Positions 1 to 9,527 of a stretch of 64,000 bases of DNA are shown piece by piece (within the stretch, counting starts at the first letter, position 1; each line of letters opens with the position of its first letter). Source of the DNA: Chrysopilus asiliformis (Eukaryota > Arthropoda > Insecta > Diptera > Rhagionidae); contig OZ035960.1 in assembly GCA_964034945.1 (NCBI GenBank), positions 67,572,994 through 67,636,993 on the forward strand, written 5' to 3'. The notes beneath the pieces were generated by a model that ran no database searches, was not told where the DNA came from, and worked only from the letters and a program-made list of their open reading frames with translations. The position numbers were made by a program, and so were the translations under genes.

Positions 1-2342
1 TGGGAAAGTACTGCTCCCAATGCGAAATTACTGGCATCGGTTGTGATGAGGAAAGGTTCCTCGAAGTTTGGGTATGCTAATACGGGTTCGGATATTAACT
101 TTTCTTTTAATGATGGGAACGACTCGTCGCAGAACGCATCCCATTTGAAAGGTACATCTTTCTTAAGGAGCTTAGTGAGAGGCTTTGCTATTTTAGCGAA
201 ATTTTCTATGAATCTCCGGTAATATCCAACGAATCCCAAAAAGCTTTTTATATCCTTTTGAGTTTTTGGTACCGGAAAATTTTTTACGGCCTCTAACTTT
301 GCCGGGTCTGGGTGTACGCCGGATTCGTCGACTACATGACCCAGGTAGGCTATTTGTTTTCCCATGAAATGGCATTTATCGGGTTGTAACTTGAGGTTAT
401 TTTGGCGTAGTCGTTCAAATACTGCCCTCAACTTTTGATTATGCTCGTATAGAGAATAACCGTATACTACAATATCGTCCAAGTAGACGAAACATTCTAT
501 ACCCTGCAATCCCGCCAAAACTGTATTCATCAGGCGTTGGAATGTTGCCGGGGCCCGTTTCAATCCAAATGGCATCCGATTGTAATGATAGTGACCGTAC
601 GGAGTGCTAAATGCCGTTTTTTCTCGATCACTCGGGTTCACTTGTATCTGGTGATACCCACTTGCCAAATCTAATGTAGTAAAAACTTTTGCTCTACCCA
701 ATTGATCTAAAATTTCTGTTATGTTGGGTAGGGGAAAAGCATCCCCCTCGGTAATGTTATTTAACTTCCTGTAATCCACAACTACTCGCCATTTTTTATT
801 CCCTTGGCTATCTGGTTTCTTAGGTACCAGTAGTAGTGGTGAATTCCAGGGACTTTGACTTTCTTCAATTAGCCCGTCGGAGAGCATCTGCTCTACCTGT
901 CTGTTGATTTCCACCCTTTGCGATTGGGGTAACCTGTATGGTTTTGTATGTATTGGTGGTTGCCCAGATTTGGTCGGAATGTCATGTAATGTTGCATGGG
1001 TGTAAGTGAGTTGATCACCTTCTAGAAAAAATAAGTCATTGTACTCTTCACATAACTCTACGATTGAATCATGCTCTTCACTGTTGCAGTGCTCTAACTT
1101 CAGTGCTTGTCTGAGTTTGCGTAGACGCCCGTTTATTTGGTCATAGTTCGACTCTCCCCCCAGGTGGTTAAAATCCTCCAGGCTCTCAAAATTCAGTCTT
1201 ACATCCCCCTCGTCCATGGTCACTTCGTGATCATTCAGGTTCAACATTGCCACTGTCACGGTGTAAACGGGAATGACTCCCTTACCTTGTGACGCAATAC
1301 CTGCATGTGATCGTGCCTGAACTATTGTGTCGCCCACGAAAACTCCCGGAATAATTTCCTGTTTCGTGCATAAGGCTTCACCTTTTATTGAGGTTGTAAT
1401 CTGAGTGTCCACCTTGGATCTGGCTGGAAGAATAATCTTTCGTGACCTTGTGGGAACGTCCGTTCTCAGACTTTGTTCGTATTCCTCTTCGGTCATAATT
1501 TCTTGATCCTTTTCTGTAAGGATGTCTCTTGGATTTAATTTAATTTTGTTTCGGTTACCAGGTTTTTCCATTTGCCTTTGCGTAATTATGCTGCCATTCT
1601 CTGATGGTCTTACTACATTTTTATTTGTGCTGCCATTCTCTGATGGGCTTACTACATTTTTATTTATGCTGCCATTCTCTGATGGTCTTACTACATTTTT
1701 ATTTATGCTGCCATTCTCTGATGGGCTTACTACATTTTTATTTATATTTTGTTTAGTGTTGGCAATGGATTTCCTTGGCACGTTTTCATTGTTAGTTGCA
1801 ATATCCACTTCTGCATTAGAGAATTCCTCTGTAAAGTTTGGGTTCTCTTTCTGCAAATGTTGCACTGATATTGTCAACGTTTGTTCTAAATAATTTAATT
1901 TTCCGTTGTATCGGAAAAGAAAATCGTTTCCCACTAATGCATCATAGTGCATTTGAACTTCCGGTCCCACAATATGGAACGGGTGTTTAATTTTTAGATC
2001 CAAATCTCCCGTAGATATTGGAATTGTTTCATTTAGAATCCCCTTTGTCTCCGTGTCATTTCCGAATATACTTGTTAGTTTTATTTGTTCGTTAGTTTGT
2101 GGGGCACACTCGTCTTTTAATGCGGTTGCTTGCATCAAACTAATTTCGGCGCCCGTATCCACCAAGCATATTAACTCTGCTTGTTTGGTAGAGGCGAAAG
2201 GGATCTTGGCAATGACACTGCGTTTGGTAACCATCAACGGGATGGTTACTCTGAATCGCGATGGACATCTGCTTCTACTCGGAGTTGGTTCCAGCGGGGC
2301 TGGCTTCCGATGATTCCACCCCGCTCGCTGGAGTTTTCCGAG
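1..2342 (-). CDS. pol: Gypsy-1 pol, partial (protease, RT, start of RNase H)
   Basis: This frame is open from about 2342 to the window edge, overlapping the gag end by about 95 nt in the -1 frame. Reading along the protein, an aspartic protease motif LVDTGAE lies near 2150. A linker follows with four copies of a 13-residue repeat (about 1591-1746). The RT then shows WRVVVDYRKLN (near 800), FTTLDLASGYHQI (near 680), MPFGLKRAPATF (near 560) and the catalytic YLDDIVVYG (near 490). RNase H begins with ITTDASNFALGAVLS at about 15-50. The protein copies the element RNA into DNA. No start codon is needed if it is made by -1 frameshifting from gag. I saw no canonical slip heptamer in the overlap. Confidence 0.9.
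1591..1746 (-). repeat. Four 39-bp coding repeats in the Gypsy-1 protease-RT linker
   Basis: Four head-to-tail copies of a 39-bp unit keep the reading frame and encode a 13-residue, Asn/Ser-rich unit. One base alternates t,g,t,g between copies, changing Arg to Ser alternately, so the array looks like two 78-bp dimers. It lies between protease and reverse transcriptase, a linker expected to tolerate length change. Confidence 0.9.
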
Positions 2343-3415
2343 TCGTCATCTGCGTTCAGCATGTTGACGTGAGAATTTCTTCCATGATTTGGAGCTCTAT
2401 TAAAATTATTACTCGGGTTATTAATTATCATACCCTGTCGCGGGTTTTGGTTATTTTGATAACCTTGCCGCTGGCTTTGGTTATTCTGGTAACCCTGCCG
2501 CTGATTGTTATTCGGGAATCCCTGTCGTTGACTCGGGTTATAGTTTCCCTGGGTTTGCTGAACTTGACCGTAGGGCATTTGATTTGAGTTTTGGTTTCGG
2601 CCCCCCGTGTTGCCTTGAAAGGGTGGCTGCCTGAATTGCTCGTCCCTCATGCGAGTCCTGCAATCGCGAATGACGTGATTTGGGCGACTGCAGTATCCAC
2701 AGAATACGCTATTTACTTCCCGTTTTATTGCCGGTTGTTGTATTCCAGGCTTGAAGCTTGGGAGTTGGTTTTTTCGATAACACTGATCTATTCCATGTCC
2801 GTTTTTTCCACAAAACTCACATTTTGTGACGGACGGCTTGCTATTTGTCTCAATTGGACGAATTCTAATGGCTTCCTCTATGACGTAATTTGTCAACTCC
2901 TTGAGGGTGGCCTTTCGAGCCGTTTTTGCCAATATGCGGAGCCCATCATTTCGGATTCCGTCTTCGAACGCTCGGATCGCTAGTTTTTCATTTTCTAGCT
3001 TCCTTACCGCGTTGTCGGCGTCCCCTGTGCGTGTGGCACTATTTAGTAGCGCCAAAAGGTTTCGTGACCTACTTACGAAATCCTTTATCTCTTCCTTTGG
3101 ACCTTGTCGGAGCTTACATATCTCCGACTGTATGTCCGCGGGTTCACGCCGATCTAGGAATTGTTCCTCCAATTCTTTTTTTAAGTCTGTCCATGAGGCA
3201 AATTCCTCGAATTTGACTAGGTCATAGGCCGGGCCAGACAGCTTAGTCTTAATAATACTTAGTATTAAGTGCTGATCTGCCGGTGTTCTTGCCGTGGAGG
3301 CAACCATGCCACAGCATGTCAGAAATCTGTGTAGCTCCTCTGATTTCCCGTTGAAATCAGGGATCATGCTGCGTGCATCGGCTATCGATATTCGTAACTC
3401 GTTAGTCTCCGGCAT
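2246..3415 (-). CDS. gag: Gypsy-1 gag with two CCHC zinc knuckles
   Basis: A capsid-type protein of about 389 residues if started at the Met at 3415 (MPETNELR). The frame continues 20 residues upstream to a Met at 3475, whose hydrophobic start does not look like gag. The N-terminal half resembles gypsy gag/capsid (DFNGKSEELHRFL, LKQ-type helices). Two CX2CX4HX4C knuckles follow: CEFCGKNGHGIDQC and CGYCSRPNHVIRDC. The C-terminus is Gln/Asn/Gly-rich with several QRQGYQNN-like repeats. It packages the RNA in the cytoplasmic particle. Pol lies in the -1 frame and overlaps the end. Confidence 0.88.
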   Translation of the reverse strand: MPETNELRISIADARSMIPDFNGKSEELHRFLTCCGMVASTARTPADQHLILSIIKTKLSGPAYDLVKFEEFASWTDLKKELEEQFLDRREPADIQSEICKLRQGPKEEIKDFVSRSRNLLALLNSATRTGDADNAVRKLENEKLAIRAFEDGIRNDGLRILAKTARKATLKELTNYVIEEAIRIRPIETNSKPSVTKCEFCGKNGHGIDQCYRKNQLPSFKPGIQQPAIKREVNSVFCGYCSRPNHVIRDCRTRMRDEQFRQPPFQGNTGGRNQNSNQMPYGQVQQTQGNYNPSQRQGFPNNNQRQGYQNNQSQRQGYQNNQNPRQGMIINNPSNNFNRAPNHGRNSHVNMLNADDDSENSSERGGIIGSQPRWNQLRVEADVHRDSE

Positions 3416-3902
3416 TATTGCGTACTCGGTTCCCGAACGTAGAGGAATGATTGCGGATAAAAGAAAAATAACCAAGGAAAATAAAACTTTACGAGATTAT
3501 GGAAACAACGTATTCTTATTTTACTTTGACTTAAAAATTTTTTTTTTTTTTTTTTTTTTTTTGTCTGTTATGTATTGTTTATTTTAATTTTTTATTTGAC
3601 AAGACAACAAAAAGATTTGGATACTTCCAGAAAATTTGGCTGATAATTTTATCATATATTGTTATTATAAAAAGGGAACCGTTTTTTTTATTTTAATTAC
3701 AACATCTCTATAATGATTAATTTCTCCCTTTTTTTTTATAAATGGATAATGATTTCTTTCTTTTGTTCTAAAACTTTTGTTTATGGAAATTTTTGCATGT
3801 GGAAAAAATACACATTTTTTTTGCATATGGAAGATTTTCCTTCCTTTTCTTTTTTCTATATGTAAAAATTTTACTTATACTGTAGGGGCGTATATTCTAG
3901 AC

Positions 3903-4109
3903 TTACGCAAGATTTCCCTCCATCTTTCCTGATGTGGTTGTTGTCGCTGTTGTTGTTGTTGTCGCCGTTGTTGCTGCTTCTTCTTCTAGCCAGTAGCTAA
4001 AGTTGAGTGCTCCTGCCTTCTTGTAGGCTTCCAATTCCTTTTTTATGGAGACCGAGATGTTCCAATCTTGGGTGACGTCCTCGTCCACAGTAATGATGTT
4101 GCAGCTCAT
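3903..4109 (-). CDS. Small leader ORF, 68 aa, hypothetical
   Basis: A 68-codon ATG ORF in the leader. It starts acidic (ITVDEDVTQDWNISVSI) and ends in a low-complexity Ala/Thr tract encoded by a GTT-type trinucleotide run at about 3925-3975. I do not recognise it. It could be an upstream ORF controlling gag translation, a subgenomic product, or chance. Confidence 0.35.
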   Translation of the reverse strand: MSCNIITVDEDVTQDWNISVSIKKELEAYKKAGALNFSYWLEEEAATTATTTTTATTTTSGKMEGNLA

Positions 4110-4348
4110 TTCTTTATCGACGCTCTATTTTATACTGCCTCGACAGTTTCGACGTTCTATTTATACTGCCTCGGCAGTTGCACGCACTATACTTCGTTAT
4201 AATTTGTTATAATGCACTAGTTTTATAGTGCTAAATTTTATTTATATACTTTTATTCTTTTCGGTTAATTGTTTATTATTTTTTTTTTTTTTTTGTTTCA
4301 CTTATTTAACTCGATATATTTTTTTTTCACTTGTTTGGTCCAAATTAT

Positions 4349-4549
4349 TCATTTCCGATTTTGTTTTGCCGGCACTGGTTTTCCCTGTATTTTCCTGAGC
4401 ACTTTGTTAAATGTTGTTTTCGCCTTCTTCTTCCTGCTGTTTTTCTCGGCCGGATCTAATATTATGTTGATTTTCACGATTAGCACATCGAGAAGGGGGC
4501 AGTCAGGGATGGCTTCATCAAATTCGTTGTCGCTCGGAGCCCTCTCCAT
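4349..4549 (-). CDS. Small leader ORF, 66 aa, hypothetical
   Basis: A 66-codon ATG ORF, acidic at the start (DNEFDEAIPDCPLLDV) and strongly Lys/Arg-rich at the end (EKNSRKKKAKTTFNKVLRK). The charge split is not typical of random AT-rich sequence, but I do not recognise a family. It is the second of three small ORFs between primer site and gag. Confidence 0.35.
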   Translation of the reverse strand: MERAPSDNEFDEAIPDCPLLDVLIVKINIILDPAEKNSRKKKAKTTFNKVLRKIQGKPVPAKQNRK

Positions 4550-4596
4550 TCAGTAATTGTCCACACACAAAAAAAAATTTCAAAATTTGTGTTACC

Positions 4597-4692
4597 TTAT
4601 GCCGCTTCTGCCGGTCGCCTAATCTGGTCCCCTATTGCTATTAGTGCCTCGAAGATTTCGTCGTTAATGTCAATGTCCACAACGTCCATTAT
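4597..4692 (-). CDS. Small leader ORF, about 30 aa, hypothetical
   Basis: A short, very acidic ORF (MDVVDIDINDEIFEALIAIG and on, ending Ala-Ala) closest to the primer site. The acidic stretch resembles the starts of the two larger leader ORFs. It may be an upstream ORF only. Confidence 0.3.
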   Translation of the reverse strand: MMDVVDIDINDEIFEALIAIGDQIRRPAEAA

Positions 4693-4781
4693 TGTAAATA
4701 CTTAAAAAAAATTTTGCACATTTTCTCACTATTAGTTTTTGAAGATGTTGGTAGGGGATTTGCGTAAATTGGTCACGCAGG

Positions 4782-4799
4782 ATCCCACCGCTGCCACCA
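4782..4799 (-). promoter_or_regulatory. Gypsy-1 primer binding site, tRNA-Leu type
   Basis: The plus strand reads ATCCCACCGCTGCCACCA, which looks like the 3' end of an insect tRNA-Leu including CCA. The minus strand is therefore a primer binding site of 18 nt. It lies four bases (4800-4803) inside the LTR end at 4804, the normal place for minus-strand DNA priming. Confidence 0.8.
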
Positions 4800-4803
4800 A
4801 ATT

Positions 4804-5625
4804 TGTTATGCACCAAGGTAAACGAGTGTCATTTTTTTATAATATTGTTTTATTATCTTTCCTTTTATAATATTTTTTATTGAACTACACTTAATTCATT
4901 ACTTACTGAACTTAAATTCTGAATCTACATTATTTCTAACTGCACTAACTTTCACTGATCGACTCATCGACTCTCTCAATTCTTACTGTCACTCTTACTG
5001 TCACGGTATTGGCCGTGAAGGCCCTTTTATTGGTGAACTCCCTTCTTTTGGAAGCACCTTATCGATTGGCTTATAGCCAATCAAAAACTTCGTTAAGTGT
5101 CCACTCGAAAGCTGATTGGCTGCAGTTGGACTTCCAACGATGCATTCCATCGGCTTGAGTGTAATACACATGTGCAGCTTGTTTATTTAGGCCACTTCGT
5201 AAATCACGTTGCGAGGTAACGTGAGCTACCTTCGCAGTTTGTTTACGTTGGGCAATTCCAGGTGCACATTGTATTCGGTAATTTGTGTGGATCTTCGCAC
5301 TTTGTGTGACCGACATATGTTGGCCAATACTTGCTACATCGAATTGTATCGAAATGTGCGTCTTTTGCACTTTGGTGGCCCACTTATGTTGGCCAATATT
5401 GATTGGTATTTGATGCGCTTGTCACTTACGTACACCGGGGTCATTGATCATTACTTTTCCGGGTTGCGTAAATGTACTTTCTTGGAAACATTCATAAATC
5501 ATGCGATTTATGGATGTTTCTATTTGTTCTTTGTTTCAAAGGGAATATCTCATACTTCGTTAGATTTGAAGGATATTCCCTATGAAATGGTTTATACCTA
5601 GTCGTGTGGGTGGTCACTTATGACA
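4804..5625 (-). repeat. Gypsy-1 5' LTR (822 bp)
   Basis: On minus it begins TGTCATAAGTG (5625) and ends TGCATAACA (4804), the usual TG...CA ends. It contains a TATA-like ATAAAAGG near 5020-5030 and AATAAA-type polyadenylation signals near 4875-4890. ORFs inside it have no family match and look like chance. The partner LTR is outside the window, so the target duplication cannot be checked. Confidence 0.82.
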
Positions 5626-6430
5626 TCATTTCATCTCTTTCATCTCATTTCATCTCATTTGATCTCATTTCAATTCAATTGATCTCATTTCATCTCATTT
5701 GATCTCATTTCATCTCATTTGATCTCATTTCATCTCATTTGATCTCATTTCAATTCAATTGATCTCATTTCATCTCATTTGATCTCATTTCATCTCATTT
5801 GATCTCATTTCATCTCATTTCATCTCCTTTCATCTCATTTCATCTCATTTGATCTCATTTCATCTCATTTCATCTCATTTATTCTAATTTATTCTCATTT
5901 GTTCTCATTTGATGTCATTTCATCTCATTTTATATCATTTCATTTCATCTCATTTCATCTCATTTGATGTCATTTGATCTCAATTCATATCATTTCGTCT
6001 CATTTAATCTCATTTCGTCTCATTTCATTTCATTTGATCTCATTTCATCTCATTTCATTTCATTTGATCTCATTTGATCTCATGTCATCTCATTTATTCT
6101 CATTTGATGTCATTTGATCTCATTTCATCTCATTTATTCTCATTTATTCTCATTTGATGTCATTTGATCTCATTTGATCTCATTTGATCTCATTTCATCT
6201 CATTTCGTCTCATTTCATCTCATTTCATCTCGTTTCATCTCATTTCAGCTAATTTCATCTCATTTCAACTAATTTCCCCTCATTGTATCCCCTTCATATC
6301 CTTTCATCTTATTTGATCTCATTCCATCTCATTTCATCTCATTTCATCTCATTTCATCTCATTTCATCTCATTTCATCTCATCTCATCTAATCTCATTTC
6401 ATCTCATTTGATCTCATTTCAATTCAATTG
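5626..6430. repeat. TTTCATCTCA decamer satellite
   Basis: About 800 bp built of 10-bp units (TTTCATCTCA and variants TTTGATCTCA, TTTATTCTCA, TTCAATTCAA). Degeneracy grows toward 5880-6300. It begins directly at the LTR end of Gypsy-1. A short piece of similar sequence occurs near 27545. There is no spacer diversity, so it is a satellite and not a CRISPR-type array. Confidence 0.95.
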
Positions 6431-6438
6431 ATCTTACT

Positions 6439-6558
6439 TCAACACCATCCCAAAACCCACCCGAAGACCCATCAATACCATCCCAAAACCCACCCGAAGA
6501 CCCCTCAATACCATCCCAAAACCCACCTGAAGACCCCTCAACACCGTCCCAAAACCCA
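6439..6558. repeat. 33-bp tandem repeat, 3.5 copies
   Basis: C-rich unit of about 33 bp (ACCATCCCAAAACCCACC with GAAGACCCCTCAAT) repeated three and a half times immediately after the satellite and before an AT-rich ATATATAGATTG element end. Confidence 0.9.
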
Positions 6559-7116
6559 CACAAAAAGACAAACATTCATTTATATATATATAGATTGATA
6601 GAATTATTTTTTGATTTTAATTTCTCGACATGTCAAAATAAAATCGTTGCCTACTAAAAAATAAATTCTTACATTGTTTTTTAAATTCTTACAGTTATTT
6701 TTGATGAAACTGTATAGGGCGGGGGAAGAGTAATGGAAAATCATCATACTATATACACAAACAGTGACGTTTCCTCTAAGGTGCGAGGGTGTTCACTGCA
6801 CACCCTACTGAAATCCAATATGTATCGGAAATCTATTGTTAATTAATTTCTTTTTTTTGTGCCAATTCTTTTTTACCAATGGCAATGGTTGCCTAAAGCA
6901 CCCGCACCCTACATTACCAACCACTTTCTTTATCTTTCGATCTTTCGACCAACCAAGTGTTCTCCACTTTACAGCGAACCAAAGTAAAAATTGCTTGTGG
7001 CCTTCTTTCCTACTCGCCCCTTAGCGAAACACACTCGAAACGGAATACCGACTCTTTCGGTCGTTCGACCGACTCGAGTGTTCTCCAATTTACAGCGCAC
7101 CAAAGCAAAGTAAAAA

Positions 7117-7680
7117 CATAACAAAAGCTATAATTGCCAATCTGGCAATCATTGGAGACCCGTATGGTGAATTCGTATCAAAATTCGAAAAGTTGTACCA
7201 AAATTCCACTTTAAAGTCTAACTTTCCAATAAGATTTTTTAAAATTTATTCCAATCGGATTTTGATATATGGGAGTTTTATGTAGAATCATATCCTAAAT
7301 AACTTTTGTTCTTGGACTTTTTTGATAAGATGCACCGTTTTTGAGATATTCGCAAAAAACGTTTTCGTTCGTATGGGGGGTACCCCCCCTAATGGTCCAT
7401 TTTTGCCCATTAACGAACTTGGCCTCACATTTTACGAAAAACGAATCTGCGCAAAATTTCAAGTCTCTAGCTCAATCCGTGCGCCCGCAATCCGCGCCAC
7501 AGACGGACAGACAGACAGACAGACGGACGGACGGACGGACATGCTAAATTCAACTTTTTTCATCATTCTAAACACACTGGTGTAATTCATTTTTGTGTGC
7601 GATGACGAGATCTTGGCGTTACAAACGGTAAGGCAAAGTTAATATACCCTTTGGTTTCACCATACGGGTATAAACACATA
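7117..7680. mobile_element. Inverted-end element with GACGGACA microsatellite, copy 1
   Basis: Inverted ends ACCCGTATGGTGA (7158-7170) and TCACCATACGGGT (7657-7669), with shared sequence outside them (CATAACAAAAGCTATAATTG). The middle has GGTACCCCCCC and a GACGGACA tract at 7503-7541. A full copy lies inverted at 37135-37690, and partial copies at 25040-25340 and 38600-38890. No coding capacity is convincing. The superfamily is unknown to me. Confidence 0.8.
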
Positions 7681-8001
7681 TGACTAAGTAAAAGTCTATA
7701 ATAAAAAACGTTTCACCGCACACAAAGTTCACAAGAACCAACCGCACACAACGATGAATTTGGGTGCTCCAGAAAAAGCCGCACGGCGAACCGATGCGAT
7801 GTTGCTTGCTGCTGGCCGCGATGCTGCGAAACCCGACAATAGAAAACCGACCATCGTATGGCCGTTCGGCTGACGTGCTGATGCGTGTGGGTGTGTGTGC
7901 CAAACAAAACAGCAATATTGCTTGCTCATCAGCTCAGTCGGTTTCTGATTTTACAGGTGTTCAGTTGGCTTTTGTGTATGAGAAATAATTAATTTAATAT
8001 T

Positions 8002-8118
8002 ATGGCTTGTGAATGCGGATGCGCAATCGAAAAATTGTTTGAGAAACCATTTTCTCAATTAAATATCGAGGAAAAATTGGATCTTCGTCTATCAAGTCCC
8101 CGACGTGATCTTGGATAA
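8002..8118 (+). pseudogene. Possible hAT/zinc-finger transposase fragment
   Basis: A 38-codon ORF inside the hAT, starting with a Cys-rich MACECGCAIEK and containing FSQLNIEEKLDLR. This is loosely like the start of insect hAT or TTF-zinc-finger proteins. The call is weak: the piece is short and ends at a stop. Confidence 0.25.
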
Positions 8119-8319
8119 AACTAAGAGTAGACGTCTATCATTTAACAGAAACTTAATATTGAACACCCTACTGAAAGCAGCACGCCACGTCACTGTACAC
8201 AAACCATCCTCTCTTCAAAACCTACTTTATGTAAAAGTTTGAACTCAATCGGACTGGTAGTTTTTGAGATTTTTGGAAACAAACAGAAATTATTACAGAC
8301 AAATATTCATTTTTATATA

Positions 8320-9243
8320 CGTCTGTAAAGTAAGAGCGTGTACGGCATAAATGGCAATTGGCTTTGAAATATCGTCCTAGTTTTTGGTGGGCAGATAGAT
8401 GCAATCTTTGTCGTGAATGCTTTGTCACAAAAGATCCAGTTAGCGTCGAGTTCTTACCCGAATAACAAGTTAACCGCCATGAGTGCCACATACGCATCAC
8501 GCCACGAGGCTGTGTTCCTTTGTTCTCACCCCAAAGGACAAAAAATGTCATATCTATCTGCTGCTAAATACATGGGAAAGTCAAAATCGTTCATCGCTAA
8601 GTGGGTTCAGCAATATAAGAAGATCAAAAATGTCGATGACTTGCCAGAACGTGGGTCGATAGGTAAAGTGACACCGAACATGGAAAAAAAATTTGTGAAT
8701 TTGGTTAACCGGAACCCCACCTTAACATTGCGACTAGGAGCAGCAAAATTAAAACAGAAGGCTATAGAAGTATCACATACAACTATTCGAACCTATATCC
8801 TTGGGCATAACCTCAAATATCGAAGCACAATGAAGAAACCACTGTTAGCGAAAAAAATGTGACGAAAAGACTCGTTTGGGCAAAGGAGAATTTGGATCGA
8901 GATTGGAACAACGTGCTCTGTACGGACGACGCTTCTGTTTAGAGATATTCTGTGTGGGCATATCTCAAGCACAAGCTTCGAGGAAAAAGAGTGTGCACTT
9001 TGAAGCAGCTGACACGAGAAATTCGTCTCATTTGAGGGTCTTTACCGAACGAATACGCAGTCAACTTAGTGGAAAGTATGCCTCGGAGATGCCAGCAATT
9101 ATCAATGCCGGTGGTGACTGGACTCATTATTAATGATATAGCATTTTTCTTCTTGTGCAATACAACAAATCCATGTACTTAAAAATCATTAAAAATAAAT
9201 TTTTGTACACATTAACCCGTACACGCTCTTACTTTACAGACTG
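8320..9243 (+). mobile_element. Tc1/mariner-type element, TA duplication
   Basis: A 25-bp perfect inverted repeat (8321-8345 and 9217-9241, beginning GTCTGTAAAGTAAGAG) lies just inside TA dinucleotides at 8318-8319 and 9244-9245. The outermost bases differ by one (CGTCTG versus CAGTCTG). The right end matches the common Tc1 start CAGT, so the left end has lost a base. Removing the element and one TA recreates the R1 sequence TTTTATATATAAAG seen near 35395. Confidence 0.92.
8479..9160 (+). pseudogene. Tc1-like transposase remnant
   Basis: The N-terminal helix-turn-helix region is open at 8479-8862 (MSATYASRHEAVFL..., AAKYMGKSKSFIAKWVQQY, DLPERGS), ending in TGA. In the next frame, KENLDRDWNNVLCTDDAS gives the first catalytic Asp block. 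Then come in-frame stops and an internal deletion that removes the second Asp region, ending with C-terminal-like EYAVNLVESMPRRC. The Met at 8479 fits the family better than the one at 8413. It cannot make active transposase. Confidence 0.85.
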
Positions 9244-9245
9244 TA

Positions 9246-9527
9246 TAAAGAAGAAGATAAAACATAAAATAAAATTGTCCTTACAGAATACCAATCGAGG
9301 TAATTATGTTATTTTAAGACATAACATAACATAAAATGATAAAATTTTCGTTATAGAATACGGCCCATTGAATTATTGAAATAGAGTACCTACTTATTGA
9401 AATTGAAATATAAATTTTGAAACTGAAATATAAATATTGAAATGGAGTCGAAATTAAGACTGTTTAAGAAATTTAAAGGAGGATCTCCATTACCATGACT
9501 TCTGTAACTGCAAAAAAATGCAGAAAA
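9246..9527. other. Intergenic, ATTGAAAT-rich simple sequence
   Basis: Holds the short R1 tail, a cluster of ACATAACATAAC, and degenerate ATTGAAAT repeats at about 9371-9442. These may be the 3' tail of the LINE on minus. No gene seen. Confidence 0.5.

Larger units (their letters stand above)
3480..4781 (-). other. Gypsy-1 leader between primer site and gag
   Basis: About 1.3 kb of AT-rich sequence with a 20-plus T run near 3540-3562 and three short minus-strand ORFs listed separately. A leader this long is unusual for gypsy elements. I see no second LTR or nested element in it. Confidence 0.6.
1..5625 (-). mobile_element. Gypsy-1, Ty3/gypsy LTR retrotransposon (3' part outside window)
   Basis: Seen on the minus strand in order: an 822-bp 5' LTR, a tRNA primer site, a 1.3-kb leader with small ORFs, gag with two zinc knuckles, and pol (protease, reverse transcriptase, start of RNase H) running off the left edge. 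The order and the YLDD reverse transcriptase motif are those of Ty3/gypsy elements. The left end is cut by the window, so integrase, any env and the 3' LTR are not visible. The LTR abuts a TTTCATCTCA satellite, so the element inserted in or at the edge of that array. Frames look open, suggesting a fairly young insertion. Confidence 0.93.
6762..8195. mobile_element. hAT-type element with 8-bp target duplication
   Basis: Both ends begin CAGTGACGT in inverted orientation and carry an internal CCCTACTG/CAGTAGGG motif. The 8-bp duplication TACACAAA flanks it at 6754-6761 and 8196-8203. The R1 copy near 35275 has the same site uninterrupted (TATACATAAACC). Its 1434 bp hold another inverted-end repeat (7117-7680) and no intact transposase, so it is non-autonomous. 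Confidence 0.88.
6590..9260 (+). mobile_element. R1 dispersed repeat, copy 1, split by two transposons
   Basis: R1 fragments lie at about 6590-6761, 8196-8319 and 9244-9255. Together they match the copy at 28453-28532 plus 35212-35405, including GGGCGGGGG, ACTCAATCGGACTGGTAG and the final TTTATATATAAAG. The TATATATAGATTG-type ends resemble Helentron/HINE-like non-autonomous elements, which is inference. The copy is interrupted by a hAT (6762-8195) and a Tc1/mariner (8320-9243). Confidence 0.75.

Noticed and set aside
4782..4799. tRNA genes at the three primer sites
   Set aside because: Only the 18-base acceptor match is present in each case; no tRNA body.
5209..5601. 130-codon plus-strand ORF in the Gypsy-1 LTR
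   Set aside because: Lies entirely in the LTR, no family features, and a long ORF by chance is plausible.
5626..6430. CRISPR-like direct repeats
   Set aside because: Units are contiguous 10-mers without spacers in eukaryotic DNA; it is a satellite.
7322..7585. 87-aa ORF repeated at 37235-37489
   Set aside because: Similarity is due to the shared non-coding inverted-end element; it includes microsatellite translation (GQTDRQTDGRTD).
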